NCBI RefSeq assembly: GCF_002261335.1
Contig: NZ_NEVL01000003.1
Coordinates: 620,001-684,000 of the forward strand
Source: Bordetella genomosp. 1
GTDB lineage: Bacteria; Pseudomonadota; Gammaproteobacteria; Burkholderiales; Burkholderiaceae_B
DNA: 64,000 nucleotides
Direction: 5' to 3'
Both the position numbers and the translations under genes were made by a program. Below the pieces are notes generated by a model that worked only from the letters and a program-made list of their open reading frames with translations, did no database searches and was not told the origin of the DNA. Shown here piece by piece: positions 30,101 through 39,051 of the stretch. Every line of letters begins with the position of its first letter. Position 1 is the first letter of the stretch.

Positions 30101-31087
30101 ATGCAGCTTCGCCACACCCTCACCCGCCTGCTGGCCGCCGCCGGCTTCACGCTCGCGCTGGCGCCCGCCGCCCACGCGCTCGACATCAAGCTCGGCCACG
30201 TGCTCGCGCCCAGCCACAGCTGGAACAAGGCCGCCGAAGGCTTCGCCGCCGAGGTCAAGGAAAAGACCGCCGGCCGCGTCAACTTCATCCTGTTCCCGAG
30301 CGGCCAGCTCGGCAACGAGAAGACCATGCTCGAAGGCCTGCAGATCGGCAGCCAGGGCGCGGCCATCATCGGCTCGGGCTCCCTGCAGCCGATCGAACCG
30401 AAGTTCGGCATCGTCGAGCTGCCCTACACCTGGACCTCGTCGGCGCAGGCCTACAAGGCCTATGACGGCGAACTGGGCCAGGCCCTGGCCAAGCTGGCCG
30501 ACAAGAAGAACCTGGTGCTGGTGTCGTGGTGGGAAAACGGCTTTCGCCACGTGACCAACAACCGCGGCCCGGTCAGCAAGCCGGCCGACCTGGCCGGCCT
30601 GAAGACCCGCGTGACGCCGGACAAGATGCGCCTGGACACCTTCACGGCGCTGGGCGCGAACCCCGCCCCGCTGGCCTTCGGCGAGCTCTACTCGGCCCTG
30701 CAGCAGAAGGTGTTCGACGCGCAGGAGAATCCGCTGTCGATCATCTACACCTCGTCGTTCTTCGAAGTGCAGAAGTATCTCTCGCTCACCGGCCACGTCT
30801 GGGGTCCCGCCAACCTGATCGTCTCCAAGCCGGTCTGGAACAAGATCTCCGCCGATGACCGCAAGATCGTGCAGGCCGCCGCCGACAAGTGGCGCGACGC
30901 GCAACGCAAGATGATCAGCGAAGGCGACCAGCAGTACATCGAGCAGCTCAAGGCCAAGGGCATGCAGGTCAACGAGGTCGACAAGGCCGCGTTCGCCGCC
31001 GCCGTGGCCCCGGTCTGGAAGACCTACGAGCCCGTCTACGGCGCCGACCTGATGGCCCTGGTGCAGAAGTACCGCGAGGCCAAATGA
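30101..31087 (+). CDS. dctP: TRAP transporter substrate-binding protein DctP
   Basis: A 328-residue periplasmic protein with a cleavable signal peptide (about 1-26, ending AAHALDIK). Family hallmarks are GHVLAPSHSWNKAAEGFAAE, FPSGQLGNEK and the region GLKTRVTPDKM, whose Arg normally holds the carboxylate of the ligand. It delivers a carboxylate-bearing substrate to the DctQM membrane proteins. AGGGGAAAA precedes the ATG; an upstream in-frame start at 30038 would hide the signal peptide. The stop overlaps the dctQ start by ATGA. Confidence 0.93.
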   Translation: MQLRHTLTRLLAAAGFTLALAPAAHALDIKLGHVLAPSHSWNKAAEGFAAEVKEKTAGRVNFILFPSGQLGNEKTMLEGLQIGSQGAAIIGSGSLQPIEPKFGIVELPYTWTSSAQAYKAYDGELGQALAKLADKKNLVLVSWWENGFRHVTNNRGPVSKPADLAGLKTRVTPDKMRLDTFTALGANPAPLAFGELYSALQQKVFDAQENPLSIIYTSSFFEVQKYLSLTGHVWGPANLIVSKPVWNKISADDRKIVQAAADKWRDAQRKMISEGDQQYIEQLKAKGMQVNEVDKAAFAAAVAPVWKTYEPVYGADLMALVQKYREAK

Positions 31088-31560
31088 TGCTTGCCCGACT
31101 GTCCGTCATCCTGTCGGGCATCAGCAAGGCCTTCGCCGCCGTGGCGGTGGCCTTGCTGGCGATCCTGATCACCTACGTCGTGTTCGCGCGCTTCGTCACG
31201 CACACCACGCCGCACTGGGCCGAGGAGCTGCCGCGCCTCGTGCTGGTGTGGTCAGCCTTCATCGGCGGCGTGGTCTGCAGCTTCGAGCGCTCCCACCTCA
31301 TGGCCGGCCTGCTGCCCTTCATCGTGCGCAACGAGCGCGTGCTGGCCTTCTTCGAACGCCTCAACCACGTGCTCATCATCGTGGGCCTGCTTGCGCTGGG
31401 CTATGCCGGCTGGCAGCTCGCCGAGCTCACCATGGACCAGACCCTGCCCGCGCTCGACGTGTCGGCCGGCACCGTCTACCTGGCCCTGCCGTTCGCCTGC
31501 GCCGTCACGGCCGTCGTGCACCTGGCGCAACTGTTCGCGCCGACCGCCGCAAAGGATTAA
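31084..31560 (+). CDS. dctQ: TRAP transporter small membrane subunit DctQ
   Basis: A 158-residue protein with four membrane segments (about 8-32, 50-68, 90-112, 128-148) and the family motif WAEELPRLVLVWSAFIGG. It forms the small membrane subunit that works with DctM and the binding protein in sodium-driven uptake. The ATGA overlap with dctP and a 3-base gap before dctM show tight operon structure. Confidence 0.92.
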   Translation: MMLARLSVILSGISKAFAAVAVALLAILITYVVFARFVTHTTPHWAEELPRLVLVWSAFIGGVVCSFERSHLMAGLLPFIVRNERVLAFFERLNHVLIIVGLLALGYAGWQLAELTMDQTLPALDVSAGTVYLALPFACAVTAVVHLAQLFAPTAAKD

Positions 31561-31563
31561 TCG

Positions 31564-32847
31564 ATGTCTTCCGGTGCCCTCTTCCTGATGGGCGTGTTTG
31601 CGATCACCGTGCTGATCGACATGCCCATCGCCTTCGGGCTGGTGCTCTCGTGCCTGGCCTACCTCGCGATCTATGACGCCGCTCCGCTCATGGTGGCGGC
31701 CCAGCAATACGTCGTGGGGCTGGACAGCTTCACGCTGCTGGCCATTCCCCTCTTCATTCTCGCCGCCCAGCTGATGAACGGCGCGGGCCTGACCCAGCGC
31801 ATCGTGCGCCTGTGCGCCGCGCTGGTCGGCGACATCAAGGGCGGCCTGGCCGTGGTCGCGGTGCTGGCCTGCCTGCTGTTCGGCGCCCTGTCGGGCTCGG
31901 GCGTGGCCGACGTGGTCGCGATCGGCAGCCTGCTGCTGCCCGCCATGGCGCGCGCCGGCTACGACAAGGGCTTCTCGTGCGCCCTGGTCGGCAGCGCCGG
32001 CGCCACCTCCACCATCATCCCGCCCAGCATCGTGCTGATCGTGTACGGCACCATCACCGACACCTCGGTGGGCAAGCTGTTCCTGGCCGGCATCATCCCC
32101 GGCATCCTGCTCGGCCTGTCGCTGATCGGCGTGGCGATCTGGCAATCCCGCAAGCACGGCTGGTCGGGCGGCCAACCCTTCTCGTGGGGCGAGCTGCGCG
32201 CCGCCTTCATCGACGCGCTGCCCGCGCTGATGGTGCCGGTGCTCATCATCGGCGGCATCCGCTTCGGCATCTTCACCGCCACCGAGGCGGCCTCGAGCGC
32301 CATCGTCTACGCGCTGCTGATCGGCTTCTTCTGGTATCGCACGCTGAGCCTGCGCGCGATCTGGGAAAACCTGAAGTCCACCGGCGAGGGCAGCGCCTCG
32401 ATCCTGCTCATCATCGGCGCGTCCGGGCTGTTCGCCTGGGTGCTGGTGGCCGAACAGGTGCCGCAGGCGCTGTCGGGCCTGCTGATGAACTGGACCGACA
32501 GCAAGACCACCGTGCTGCTGGTGCTGACCGTGGTGCTGCTGCTGCTCGGCACCTTCATGGAAGCGATTCCGGTCATCATCATCGTGGCGCCCGTCGTAAT
32601 GCCGGTGCTGGCCCACTACAACATCGATCCGGTGCACTTCGGCATCCTGCTGTCGATCAACATGGCGATCGGCGCCAACACGCCGCCCGTGGGGGTCGAC
32701 CTGATGGCCGCGTGCAAGATCGGCGGCATCAACATGATGCAGACCCTGCGTCCGCTGTCGTGGATGATGCTGGCCATGACCGCCGTGATGCTGCTGCTGA
32801 CCTTCGTGCCCGAACTGGTGCTGTTCCTGCCGAGGCACGTGCAATGA
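31564..32847 (+). CDS. dctM: TRAP transporter large membrane subunit DctM
   Basis: A 427-residue permease with about twelve membrane segments, usual for DctM. Typical motifs are IPLFILAAQLMNGAG, FGALSGSGVADVVAIGSLL, GSAGATSTIIPPSIVLIVYG and NMAIGANTPPVGVDLMAACK. It carries out sodium-coupled transport of the substrate caught by DctP. The stop overlaps the next gene by ATGA, tying transport directly to the catabolic enzymes. Confidence 0.94.
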   Translation: MSSGALFLMGVFAITVLIDMPIAFGLVLSCLAYLAIYDAAPLMVAAQQYVVGLDSFTLLAIPLFILAAQLMNGAGLTQRIVRLCAALVGDIKGGLAVVAVLACLLFGALSGSGVADVVAIGSLLLPAMARAGYDKGFSCALVGSAGATSTIIPPSIVLIVYGTITDTSVGKLFLAGIIPGILLGLSLIGVAIWQSRKHGWSGGQPFSWGELRAAFIDALPALMVPVLIIGGIRFGIFTATEAASSAIVYALLIGFFWYRTLSLRAIWENLKSTGEGSASILLIIGASGLFAWVLVAEQVPQALSGLLMNWTDSKTTVLLVLTVVLLLLGTFMEAIPVIIIVAPVVMPVLAHYNIDPVHFGILLSINMAIGANTPPVGVDLMAACKIGGINMMQTLRPLSWMMLAMTAVMLLLTFVPELVLFLPRHVQ

Positions 32848-33755
32848 GCCCCCGCCGCCCCGTTTCGCTGCGTCGCAGCTGGATGTTCGTGCCCGGCCTG
32901 GACGCCGCCGCGCAGCGCGCGGCCCTGGCCGCCGGCGCCGACGCCCTGGTGGCCGACCTGGAAGAGTTCACCGCCCCCGCCGACCGGCCCGCTGCGCGCG
33001 TGCGCATCGCCGCGCTGTTCGACGAATGCCGCGCCCAGGGCGTGGTTGCCGCCACCCGCATCAACAAGCTCGAGGACTGCGGCCTCGACGACCTGGCCGG
33101 CGTGATGCCCGGCGCGCCCGACGCGGTGTTCCTGCCGCACGTCGAGCACGCCGAGCAGATCGCCGCGCTCGATCGCGCCATAGGCGCGCACGAGGCCGCG
33201 CTCGGCCTGCCCGCCGGCAGCACCGAGATCGTGCCCACGCTGGAGTCCGCGCTCGGCGTGGTGCGCGCGCTCGACATCCTCACGGCCAGCCCGCGCGTGG
33301 CCGCCTGCCTGCTGGCCGCCGAAGACCTGAGCGCCAACCTGGGCGCCGAGCGCGCGCCCGACGGCATCGAGCTGCACGCCGTGCGCGCCCGCTTCCTGGT
33401 GGACTGCATCGCCGCCGGCTGCGTGCCGATCGACTGTCCGTTCAATTTCCGCGATCCGGACGCCCTGCGCGCCGACCTGCGCTGGGCGCGCCGCCTGGGC
33501 CTGAAGTCCAAGTGCGCGACCTTCGCCGAGCAGTTGCCGCTGATCCACGAGGTCTTCACGCCGGCCGCCGCCGAAGTCGCCGAGGCCGCCGATCGCGTGA
33601 GCCGCTTCGAGGCGCAGCGCGCCGGCCAGAGTGCCGGCGAGCGCGTCGATCCGCCCGTCTACAACACCGCGCGGCGCCTGCTGGCGCGCCACGCCGCATT
33701 CGAACAATGGGCCGCCGACAGCGCGGCCCGCACCCCCAAGGGAGACGCCGCATGA
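32844..33755 (+). CDS. HpcH/HpaI aldolase / CitE-like lyase
   Basis: A 303-residue TIM-barrel protein of the citrate-lyase-beta/malyl-CoA-lyase family. It has RRSWMFVPGLD at the N-terminus, ALVADLEEFT (metal- and substrate-binding acidic residues), an Arg in ATRINKLE, EIVPTLESALG and AAEDLSANLG. These enzymes cleave or form C-C bonds in beta-hydroxy acids or their CoA esters using Mg2+. No citrate lyase alpha or gamma subunits are present, so it is not part of classical citrate lyase. Its place between the transporter and a ThDP enzyme suggests that it splits a hydroxy-dicarboxylate intermediate; the substrate is unknown. Confidence 0.85.
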   Translation: MSPRRPVSLRRSWMFVPGLDAAAQRAALAAGADALVADLEEFTAPADRPAARVRIAALFDECRAQGVVAATRINKLEDCGLDDLAGVMPGAPDAVFLPHVEHAEQIAALDRAIGAHEAALGLPAGSTEIVPTLESALGVVRALDILTASPRVAACLLAAEDLSANLGAERAPDGIELHAVRARFLVDCIAAGCVPIDCPFNFRDPDALRADLRWARRLGLKSKCATFAEQLPLIHEVFTPAAAEVAEAADRVSRFEAQRAGQSAGERVDPPVYNTARRLLARHAAFEQWAADSAARTPKGDAA

Positions 33756-35467
33756 CCGCCACCCCGCACCTGACCGAACGCAACGGCGGTCAGATCCTGA
33801 TGCAGCAGCTGCGCATACACGGCGCGCGCCGCATCTTCATGATTCCGGGCGAAAGCTACCTGCCCTGCATCGACGCGCTCAACGAGCACGCCGGCGCCAT
33901 CGAGCCCATCGTGTGCCGCCAGGAAAGCGGCGCGGCCTACATGGCCGAGGCCTATGGCAAGCTGACCGGCGAGCCCGGCATCTGCTTCGTCACGCGCGGC
34001 CCGGGCGCCACCAACGCCAGCATCGGCGTGCACACGGCCTTCCAGGACTCCACGCCGATGATTCTGTTCGTCGGCCAGGTCGGCAACGACTTCATCGAGC
34101 GCGAGGCGTTCCAGGAAGTCGATTACCGCCGCATGTTCGGCCAGATGGCCAAGTGGGTGGCGCAGATCGACCGCACCGACCGCATACCCGAATTCATCGC
34201 GCGCGCCTTCGCCGTGGCGACCAGCGGCCGGCCGGGTCCGGTGGTGCTGGCGCTGCCCGAAGACACGCTGTGGGGCCGCGCCACCGTGGCCGACCTGCCG
34301 CGCTACCAGCGCAGCCACAGCCATCCCGGCGCCGGCGACCTGGCCCGCATGGTGGGCCTGCTGGACCAGGCCGAACGGCCGTTCCTGCTGCTGGGCGGCA
34401 GCGGCTGGACCCCGACCGCGGTCGACCAGATCGCCGGCTTCGCCAAGCGCTTCGAACTGCCGGTGGGCACCGCATGGCGCCGCCTGGAATGCTTCGACCA
34501 GCGCCATCCCAACGCCGCCGGCCACGTGGGCTGGGCCATGGCCCCCGCCCTGCGCGAGCGCATCCTGGCCGCCGACCTGGTGCTGGCGGTGGGCACGCGC
34601 ATGGGCGAGGCGACCACCGAGGGCTACACGCTGATCGAAAGCCCGCGGCCGCGCCAGCAGCTGATCCATGTCTATCCCGACGCCAACGAGCTGGGCCGCG
34701 TGTTCGCGCCGACCCAGGGCATCGTGGCCGACGTGGCGAGCTTCGCCGCGGCCGCCGCGCAGCTCAAGCCGGGCCATGCCGCCCCGCGCGGCGCCGCCGT
34801 GGCCGAAGCGCGGCGTGAGTACGAAGAGACGCTGCGCCCGCTGCCCTCGCCCGGCCCGATGTGCCTGGACGAGGCCGCCTCGTACGTCGATGCGCACCTG
34901 CCGGAGAACGCCTGCGTCACCGTGGGCGCCGGCAACTACGCGCTCTATCCGCACCGCTACCGCCGCTTCGCCGGCCTGGGCACCAGCCTCGCGCCGACCG
35001 TGGGCTCGATGGGCTACGGCTTGCCGGCCGCCATCTCGGCCAAGCTCGAACACCCCGACCGCGCCGCGGTCTGCTACGCGGGCGACGGCTGCTTCCAGAT
35101 GAACCTGCAGGAGCTGGGCGTGGCGCTGCAATACCGGCTCGGCATCGTCGTGCTGGTGTTCAACAACGGCATGTGGGGCACCATCCGCGCCCACCAGGAG
35201 CGCGAGTTCCCGGCGCGCACGATCGCCCTGACGTTCCAGAATCCGGACTTCACCCAGCTCATCAAGAGCTACGGCGGCCACGGCGAGGCGGTGGAACGCA
35301 CCGCCGACTTCGGCCCGGCCTTCGAGCGCGCGCTCGCCTTCGCGCAGCGCGAGAACCTGCCGGCCCTGCTGGAGATCCGCTACGACGCCGACGGCATCGC
35401 GCCGGGCCAGACCCTGGCCGGCATCCGCGCCGACGCCCAGGCCCGCATCGCCGCCCAGGGCCACTGA
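33752..35467 (+). CDS. ThDP-dependent enzyme, acetolactate synthase-like
   Basis: A 571-residue three-domain thiamine diphosphate enzyme. The catalytic Glu58 lies in CRQESGAAYMAEAYGK. The central domain is about 190-330. The ThDP/Mg motif runs from GDG (444-446) to NN (471-472). Such enzymes decarboxylate 2-oxo acids or join/split C-C bonds (acetolactate synthase, benzaldehyde lyase, sulfopyruvate and oxalyl-CoA decarboxylases). Having Glu at position 58 argues against glyoxylate carboligase, which has Val there. No small regulatory subunit is nearby, so it is catabolic. It is coupled by ATGA to the lyase gene; an aldehyde product could go to the aldehyde dehydrogenase at the operon end. Confidence 0.87.
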   Translation: MTATPHLTERNGGQILMQQLRIHGARRIFMIPGESYLPCIDALNEHAGAIEPIVCRQESGAAYMAEAYGKLTGEPGICFVTRGPGATNASIGVHTAFQDSTPMILFVGQVGNDFIEREAFQEVDYRRMFGQMAKWVAQIDRTDRIPEFIARAFAVATSGRPGPVVLALPEDTLWGRATVADLPRYQRSHSHPGAGDLARMVGLLDQAERPFLLLGGSGWTPTAVDQIAGFAKRFELPVGTAWRRLECFDQRHPNAAGHVGWAMAPALRERILAADLVLAVGTRMGEATTEGYTLIESPRPRQQLIHVYPDANELGRVFAPTQGIVADVASFAAAAAQLKPGHAAPRGAAVAEARREYEETLRPLPSPGPMCLDEAASYVDAHLPENACVTVGAGNYALYPHRYRRFAGLGTSLAPTVGSMGYGLPAAISAKLEHPDRAAVCYAGDGCFQMNLQELGVALQYRLGIVVLVFNNGMWGTIRAHQEREFPARTIALTFQNPDFTQLIKSYGGHGEAVERTADFGPAFERALAFAQRENLPALLEIRYDADGIAPGQTLAGIRADAQARIAAQGH

Positions 35468-35476
35468 ACCGAGACC

Positions 35477-36721
35477 ATGATGAGCACGATATCGATCGAC
35501 GGCCAGCGACTCTGGCAATCCCTGATGGACCTCGCCCGGATCGGCGCCACGCCCAAGGGCGGCAACTGCCGGCTCGCGCTGACCGCGCTCGACGGCCAGG
35601 GCCGCGACCTGGTGACGGGCTGGATGCGCGACGCGGGCCTCACGATCCGGGTCGACCGGATCGGCAACATCTTTGCGCGCCGCGCCGGCCGCAACGAGGC
35701 CCTGCCGCCCGTCATGACCGGCAGCCACATCGACACCCAGCCCACCGGCGGCAAGTTCGACGGCTGCTACGGCGTGCTGGCCGGACTGGAAGTGATGCGC
35801 ACGCTCAACGACCATGGCGTCACGACCGAGGCGCCGCTGGAAGTGGCGATCTGGACCAACGAGGAAGGCTCGCGCTTCCTGCCCGTGATGATGGGCTCGG
35901 GCGTGTTCGCCAACAAGTTTCCGCTGCAGGTCGCGCTCGACGCCACCGACGGCCAGGGCAAGCGCGTGGCCGACGAGCTGGCGGCGATCGGCTATGCCGG
36001 CACCGACCCGGTCGGCGGCCGCCCGGTGGGCGCCTATTTCGAGGCGCACATCGAACAGGGCCCGATCCTCGAGCACGAGGACAAGGTGGTGGGCGTGGTG
36101 ACCGGCTCGCTCGGCGTGCGGTGGTACGACGTGACCGTCACCGGCATGGAGATGCACGCGGGCCCCACGCCCATGAACATCCGCCAGGATGCGCTCTATG
36201 CGGCCACCTTCCTGATGCAGGCCGTGGTGGAGATCGCCAACGCCAACCAGCCGCACGGACGCGGCACGGTCGGCGAGGTGCACGTGCATCCGGGTTCGCG
36301 CAACGTGATCCCGGGCCAGGTGCGCTTCACGGTGGACCTGCGCCACCAGGACGCCGACACGCTGGCCGCGATGAACGACCGGCTGCTGGCCCTGTGCGAC
36401 GAGATCGCCGCGCGCCACGCGGTGCAGGTGCAGATCCAGCAGGTGCAGTACTTCGCGCCCACGCCGTTCGCGCCCGACCTGGTCGACAAGGTGCGCGCCG
36501 GCGCGGCCGCGCGCGCGCTGCCGGCGATGGACATCGTGACCGGCGCCGGCCACGACGCGGTCTACATGGCCAGCGTCACGCCCACGGCCATGATCTTCGT
36601 GCCCTGCAAGGACGGCGTGAGCCACAACGAAATCGAAGACGCGCAGCCCGCCCACCTGGAGGCCGGCTGCAACGTGCTGCTCGACGCCATGGTGGCGCGC
36701 GCCAACCAGGAAGCCGCATGA
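35477..36721 (+). CDS. M20-family N-carbamoyl-L-amino acid hydrolase / allantoate amidohydrolase-like
   Basis: A 414-residue zinc amidohydrolase. Metal ligands are expected at His84 and Asp86 (GSHIDTQPTGGKFDG), Glu129/Glu130 (NEEGSRF) and near the C-terminus (SHNEIED). The dimerisation domain includes GMEMHAGPTPMNIR and VHPGSRNVIPG. This is the hydantoinase/carbamoylase subfamily, which removes carbamoyl groups from ureido acids (HyuC, AllC, beta-ureidopropionase). It implies that the imported compound or an intermediate carries an N-carbamoyl or related amide group. A second ATG three bases in is an equal start. The stop overlaps the aldehyde dehydrogenase ATG. Confidence 0.88.
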   Translation: MMSTISIDGQRLWQSLMDLARIGATPKGGNCRLALTALDGQGRDLVTGWMRDAGLTIRVDRIGNIFARRAGRNEALPPVMTGSHIDTQPTGGKFDGCYGVLAGLEVMRTLNDHGVTTEAPLEVAIWTNEEGSRFLPVMMGSGVFANKFPLQVALDATDGQGKRVADELAAIGYAGTDPVGGRPVGAYFEAHIEQGPILEHEDKVVGVVTGSLGVRWYDVTVTGMEMHAGPTPMNIRQDALYAATFLMQAVVEIANANQPHGRGTVGEVHVHPGSRNVIPGQVRFTVDLRHQDADTLAAMNDRLLALCDEIAARHAVQVQIQQVQYFAPTPFAPDLVDKVRAGAAARALPAMDIVTGAGHDAVYMASVTPTAMIFVPCKDGVSHNEIEDAQPAHLEAGCNVLLDAMVARANQEAA

Positions 36722-38220
36722 CCCTGCACGATGCCGATTACTGGCGCGCCCGCGCCGAGACGCTGCGGCCCGAGGGCCGCGCCTTCATCGACGGCGCCTA
36801 TCGCGCCGCCGCCGCCGGCGCCACCTTTGCCGCCCACAGCCCGATCGACGGGCGCTTTCTCGCCGACGTGGCCGCCTGCGAGGCGGCCGACGTCGACGCG
36901 GCGGTCGCCAGCGCGCGGCGCGCCTTCGAGTCCGGCGTCTGGCGCGACCAGGCGCCGCGCGCGCGCAAGGAGGTGCTGCTGCGCCTGGCCGCCCTGATCG
37001 AGGCCCACACCGAAGAGCTGGCCCTGCTCGAAACGCTGGACATGGGCAAGCCGATCCGCGACGCGCTGCTGTTCGACGTGCCGGAGACGGCGCGCTGCTA
37101 CGCCTGGTATGGCGAGGCCATCGACAAGCAGTACGACGAGATCGCCCCCACCGGCCCGGACGTGCTCGCCACGATCACGCGCGAGCCGCTGGGCGTGGTG
37201 GCCGCCGTCGTGCCCTGGAACTACCCGCTCATGATGGCGGCCTGGAAGGTCGCGCCCGCGCTGGCCGCCGGCAACAGCGTGATCCTCAAGCCCGCCGAGC
37301 AATCGTCGCTGTCTGCCCTGCGGCTGGCCGCGCTGGCGGCCGAGGCCGGCGTGCCGGCGGGCGTGCTTAACGTCGTGCCCGGCCTGGGCGCCAGCGCCGG
37401 CCAGGCGCTGGGCCTGCACCCGGACGTGGACTGCATCGCCTTCACGGGCTCGACCGCCACCGGCAAGCGCTTCATGCGCTATTCGGGCGAATCGAACCTG
37501 AAGCGGGTCTGGCTCGAGTGCGGCGGCAAGTCGCCGCACATCGTGTTCGCGGACTGCCCCGACCTGGACCGCGCGGCCCAGGTGGCGGCGCTGGCCATCT
37601 TCTCGAACCAGGGCGAGGTCTGCATCGCCGGCTCGCGCCTGTATGTGCAGGACAGCATCTACGACGACTTCATGGCGCGCGTGGCGAGCCATGCGGCCAC
37701 GATGCAGCCGGGCGACCCGCTCGATCCCGACAGCGCCATGGGCGCCATGGTCGATGAGCGCCAGATGCAGGGCGTGCTGGCACGCATCGAGGCCGGCCAG
37801 CGCGAAGGCGCGACGCTGCGCGTGGGCGGCAAGCGCGTGCGCGGCGAGACCGGCGGCTTCTACATCGAGCCCACCATTCTGGACTGCCCTTCGCAGGACA
37901 ACTCGGTCGTGCGCGAGGAGGTCTTCGGCCCGGTGCTCGCGGCCCAGCGCTTCGGCAGCGAGGCCGAGGCGATCGCGCTGGCGAACGACTCGATCTACGG
38001 CCTGGGCGCCGGGCTCTGGACCGCCGACCTGTCGCGCGCACACCGCCTCTCGCGCGCGCTGCGCGCCGGCCTGGTGTGGGTCAACTGCTATGCCGACGGC
38101 GACATCAGCGTGCCCTTCGGCGGCGTCAAGCAATCGGGCTTCGGCCGCGACAAATCGCTGCATGCGCTCGACAAGTACTGCGACCTGAAGACCACCTGGA
38201 TCAGCCTGGCCGCGCGCTGA
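36718..38220 (+). CDS. NAD(P)-dependent aldehyde dehydrogenase
   Basis: A 500-residue ALDH with general base Glu267 (LECGGKSP), catalytic Cys302 (NQGEVCIAGSRL), cofactor motif FTGSTATGKRFM and oxyanion Asn in VVPWNYPLMMA. The sequence resembles the PuuC/betaine-aldehyde group. It oxidises an aldehyde, probably one made by the ThDP enzyme or lyase of this operon, to a carboxylic acid. It is the last gene of the unit; a hairpin follows 9 bases downstream. The ATG is coupled to the hydrolase gene through ATGA. Confidence 0.93.
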   Translation: MTLHDADYWRARAETLRPEGRAFIDGAYRAAAAGATFAAHSPIDGRFLADVAACEAADVDAAVASARRAFESGVWRDQAPRARKEVLLRLAALIEAHTEELALLETLDMGKPIRDALLFDVPETARCYAWYGEAIDKQYDEIAPTGPDVLATITREPLGVVAAVVPWNYPLMMAAWKVAPALAAGNSVILKPAEQSSLSALRLAALAAEAGVPAGVLNVVPGLGASAGQALGLHPDVDCIAFTGSTATGKRFMRYSGESNLKRVWLECGGKSPHIVFADCPDLDRAAQVAALAIFSNQGEVCIAGSRLYVQDSIYDDFMARVASHAATMQPGDPLDPDSAMGAMVDERQMQGVLARIEAGQREGATLRVGGKRVRGETGGFYIEPTILDCPSQDNSVVREEVFGPVLAAQRFGSEAEAIALANDSIYGLGAGLWTADLSRAHRLSRALRAGLVWVNCYADGDISVPFGGVKQSGFGRDKSLHALDKYCDLKTTWISLAAR

Positions 38221-38229
38221 GCCGGGGCC

Positions 38230-38259
38230 GGACGGCCGTCCGCCGCGAGACGGCCGTCC
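38230..38259 (+). terminator. Hairpin ending the TRAP catabolic operon
   Basis: GGACGGCCGTC and its complement form an 11-base stem around an 8-base loop. Each arm contains the self-complementary GACGGCCGTC. No T tract follows, so it may slow the polymerase or stabilise the transcript end. Confidence 0.55.
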
Positions 38260-38342
38260 CGCTCAAATCGGGAGAATAAGGGGTGTTTTGCACGCTATTC
38301 CTGGCTTTTGCGGCGCCCTTGAAATAATCAGCAACAGTTAAA

Positions 38343-38897
38343 ATGAGCGCCATAAATCCGATAACGAGCGCTTCCTGCATGCCTCTCCAGACGTCCTCCG
38401 CCCCCCGCACGATCCATCTCTATACCGAGGAGCAGCGCGGCAACCAGATCGTTGAATCGATCGTCGTCGGCATGTTCTCCGACGTCTCCGGCGCCGACAA
38501 ACTCATCGTGGTGCAAGACCCGCACAGCGGGATCAAGTTCGTCTACCGCGTCGAGCACGACGTCAGCAACCTCGACGCCGCCGCCATCACCGAACTCGAC
38601 GCGGCCAAGTTCGACGGCAAGTCGAGCACCAACATCAATGGCATGAGCTACAAGCTCGGCACCGCCGACGCCGCCCTGAAGCTCTTGCGCGGCAAGACCA
38701 CCTGGATCCAGGACAAGGGCGCCGTGCTGTCGGTGCTGCTGCAGAACGCCGCCGTGCGCAGCGCGCGCTTCAGCGTGATGCGCATCCAGCGCGAGCGCAT
38801 GACCAAGGTGCCGCCCGGCGTGCAGGTCGAGAGCCTGGCGCAGGCGCTGGCCGCGCGCGAGGCCGCCGCCGCCTCGACCGCCGATCCGCTGGTCTGA
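38343..38897 (+). CDS. Protein of unknown function
   Basis: A 184-residue protein that I do not recognise. An N-terminal Ser/Thr-rich leader of about 20 residues is followed by a compact alpha/beta-looking region ([34 protein letters not shown]) and a basic C-terminal part ([15 protein letters not shown]) ending in an Ala-rich helix. No signal peptide or membrane segment is visible. Codon use agrees with the neighbours. ATG 38343 has a weak ribosome-binding context; ATG 38379 is an alternative. The upstream 120 bases are AT-richer and end in AATAATCAGC, so it probably has its own promoter. It precedes psd by about 150 bases. Confidence 0.7.
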   Translation: MSAINPITSASCMPLQTSSAPRTIHLYTEEQRGNQIVESIVVGMFSDVSGADKLIVVQDPHSGIKFVYRVEHDVSNLDAAAITELDAAKFDGKSSTNINGMSYKLGTADAALKLLRGKTTWIQDKGAVLSVLLQNAAVRSARFSVMRIQRERMTKVPPGVQVESLAQALAAREAAAASTADPLV

Positions 38898-39051
38898 GCG
38901 GGCGCCGCCGGGCGCCCCACACCCGCTTACATCAGAAGGTCCGACGCGGGCCGATATGCAGTTACACTCCCGCGTTGCGACCCCATCCGAGGGTGCGCCG
39001 CCGCCCGCACGCCCCGTGCGCACGCCCACGCGCCCCGCCTGCCCGCCACCT

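Noticed and set aside
33752-35467. Glyoxylate carboligase identity for the ThDP enzyme
   Set aside because: That enzyme has Val in place of the catalytic Glu; here the Glu (QES) is present, and no hydroxypyruvate isomerase or tartronate semialdehyde reductase is nearby.
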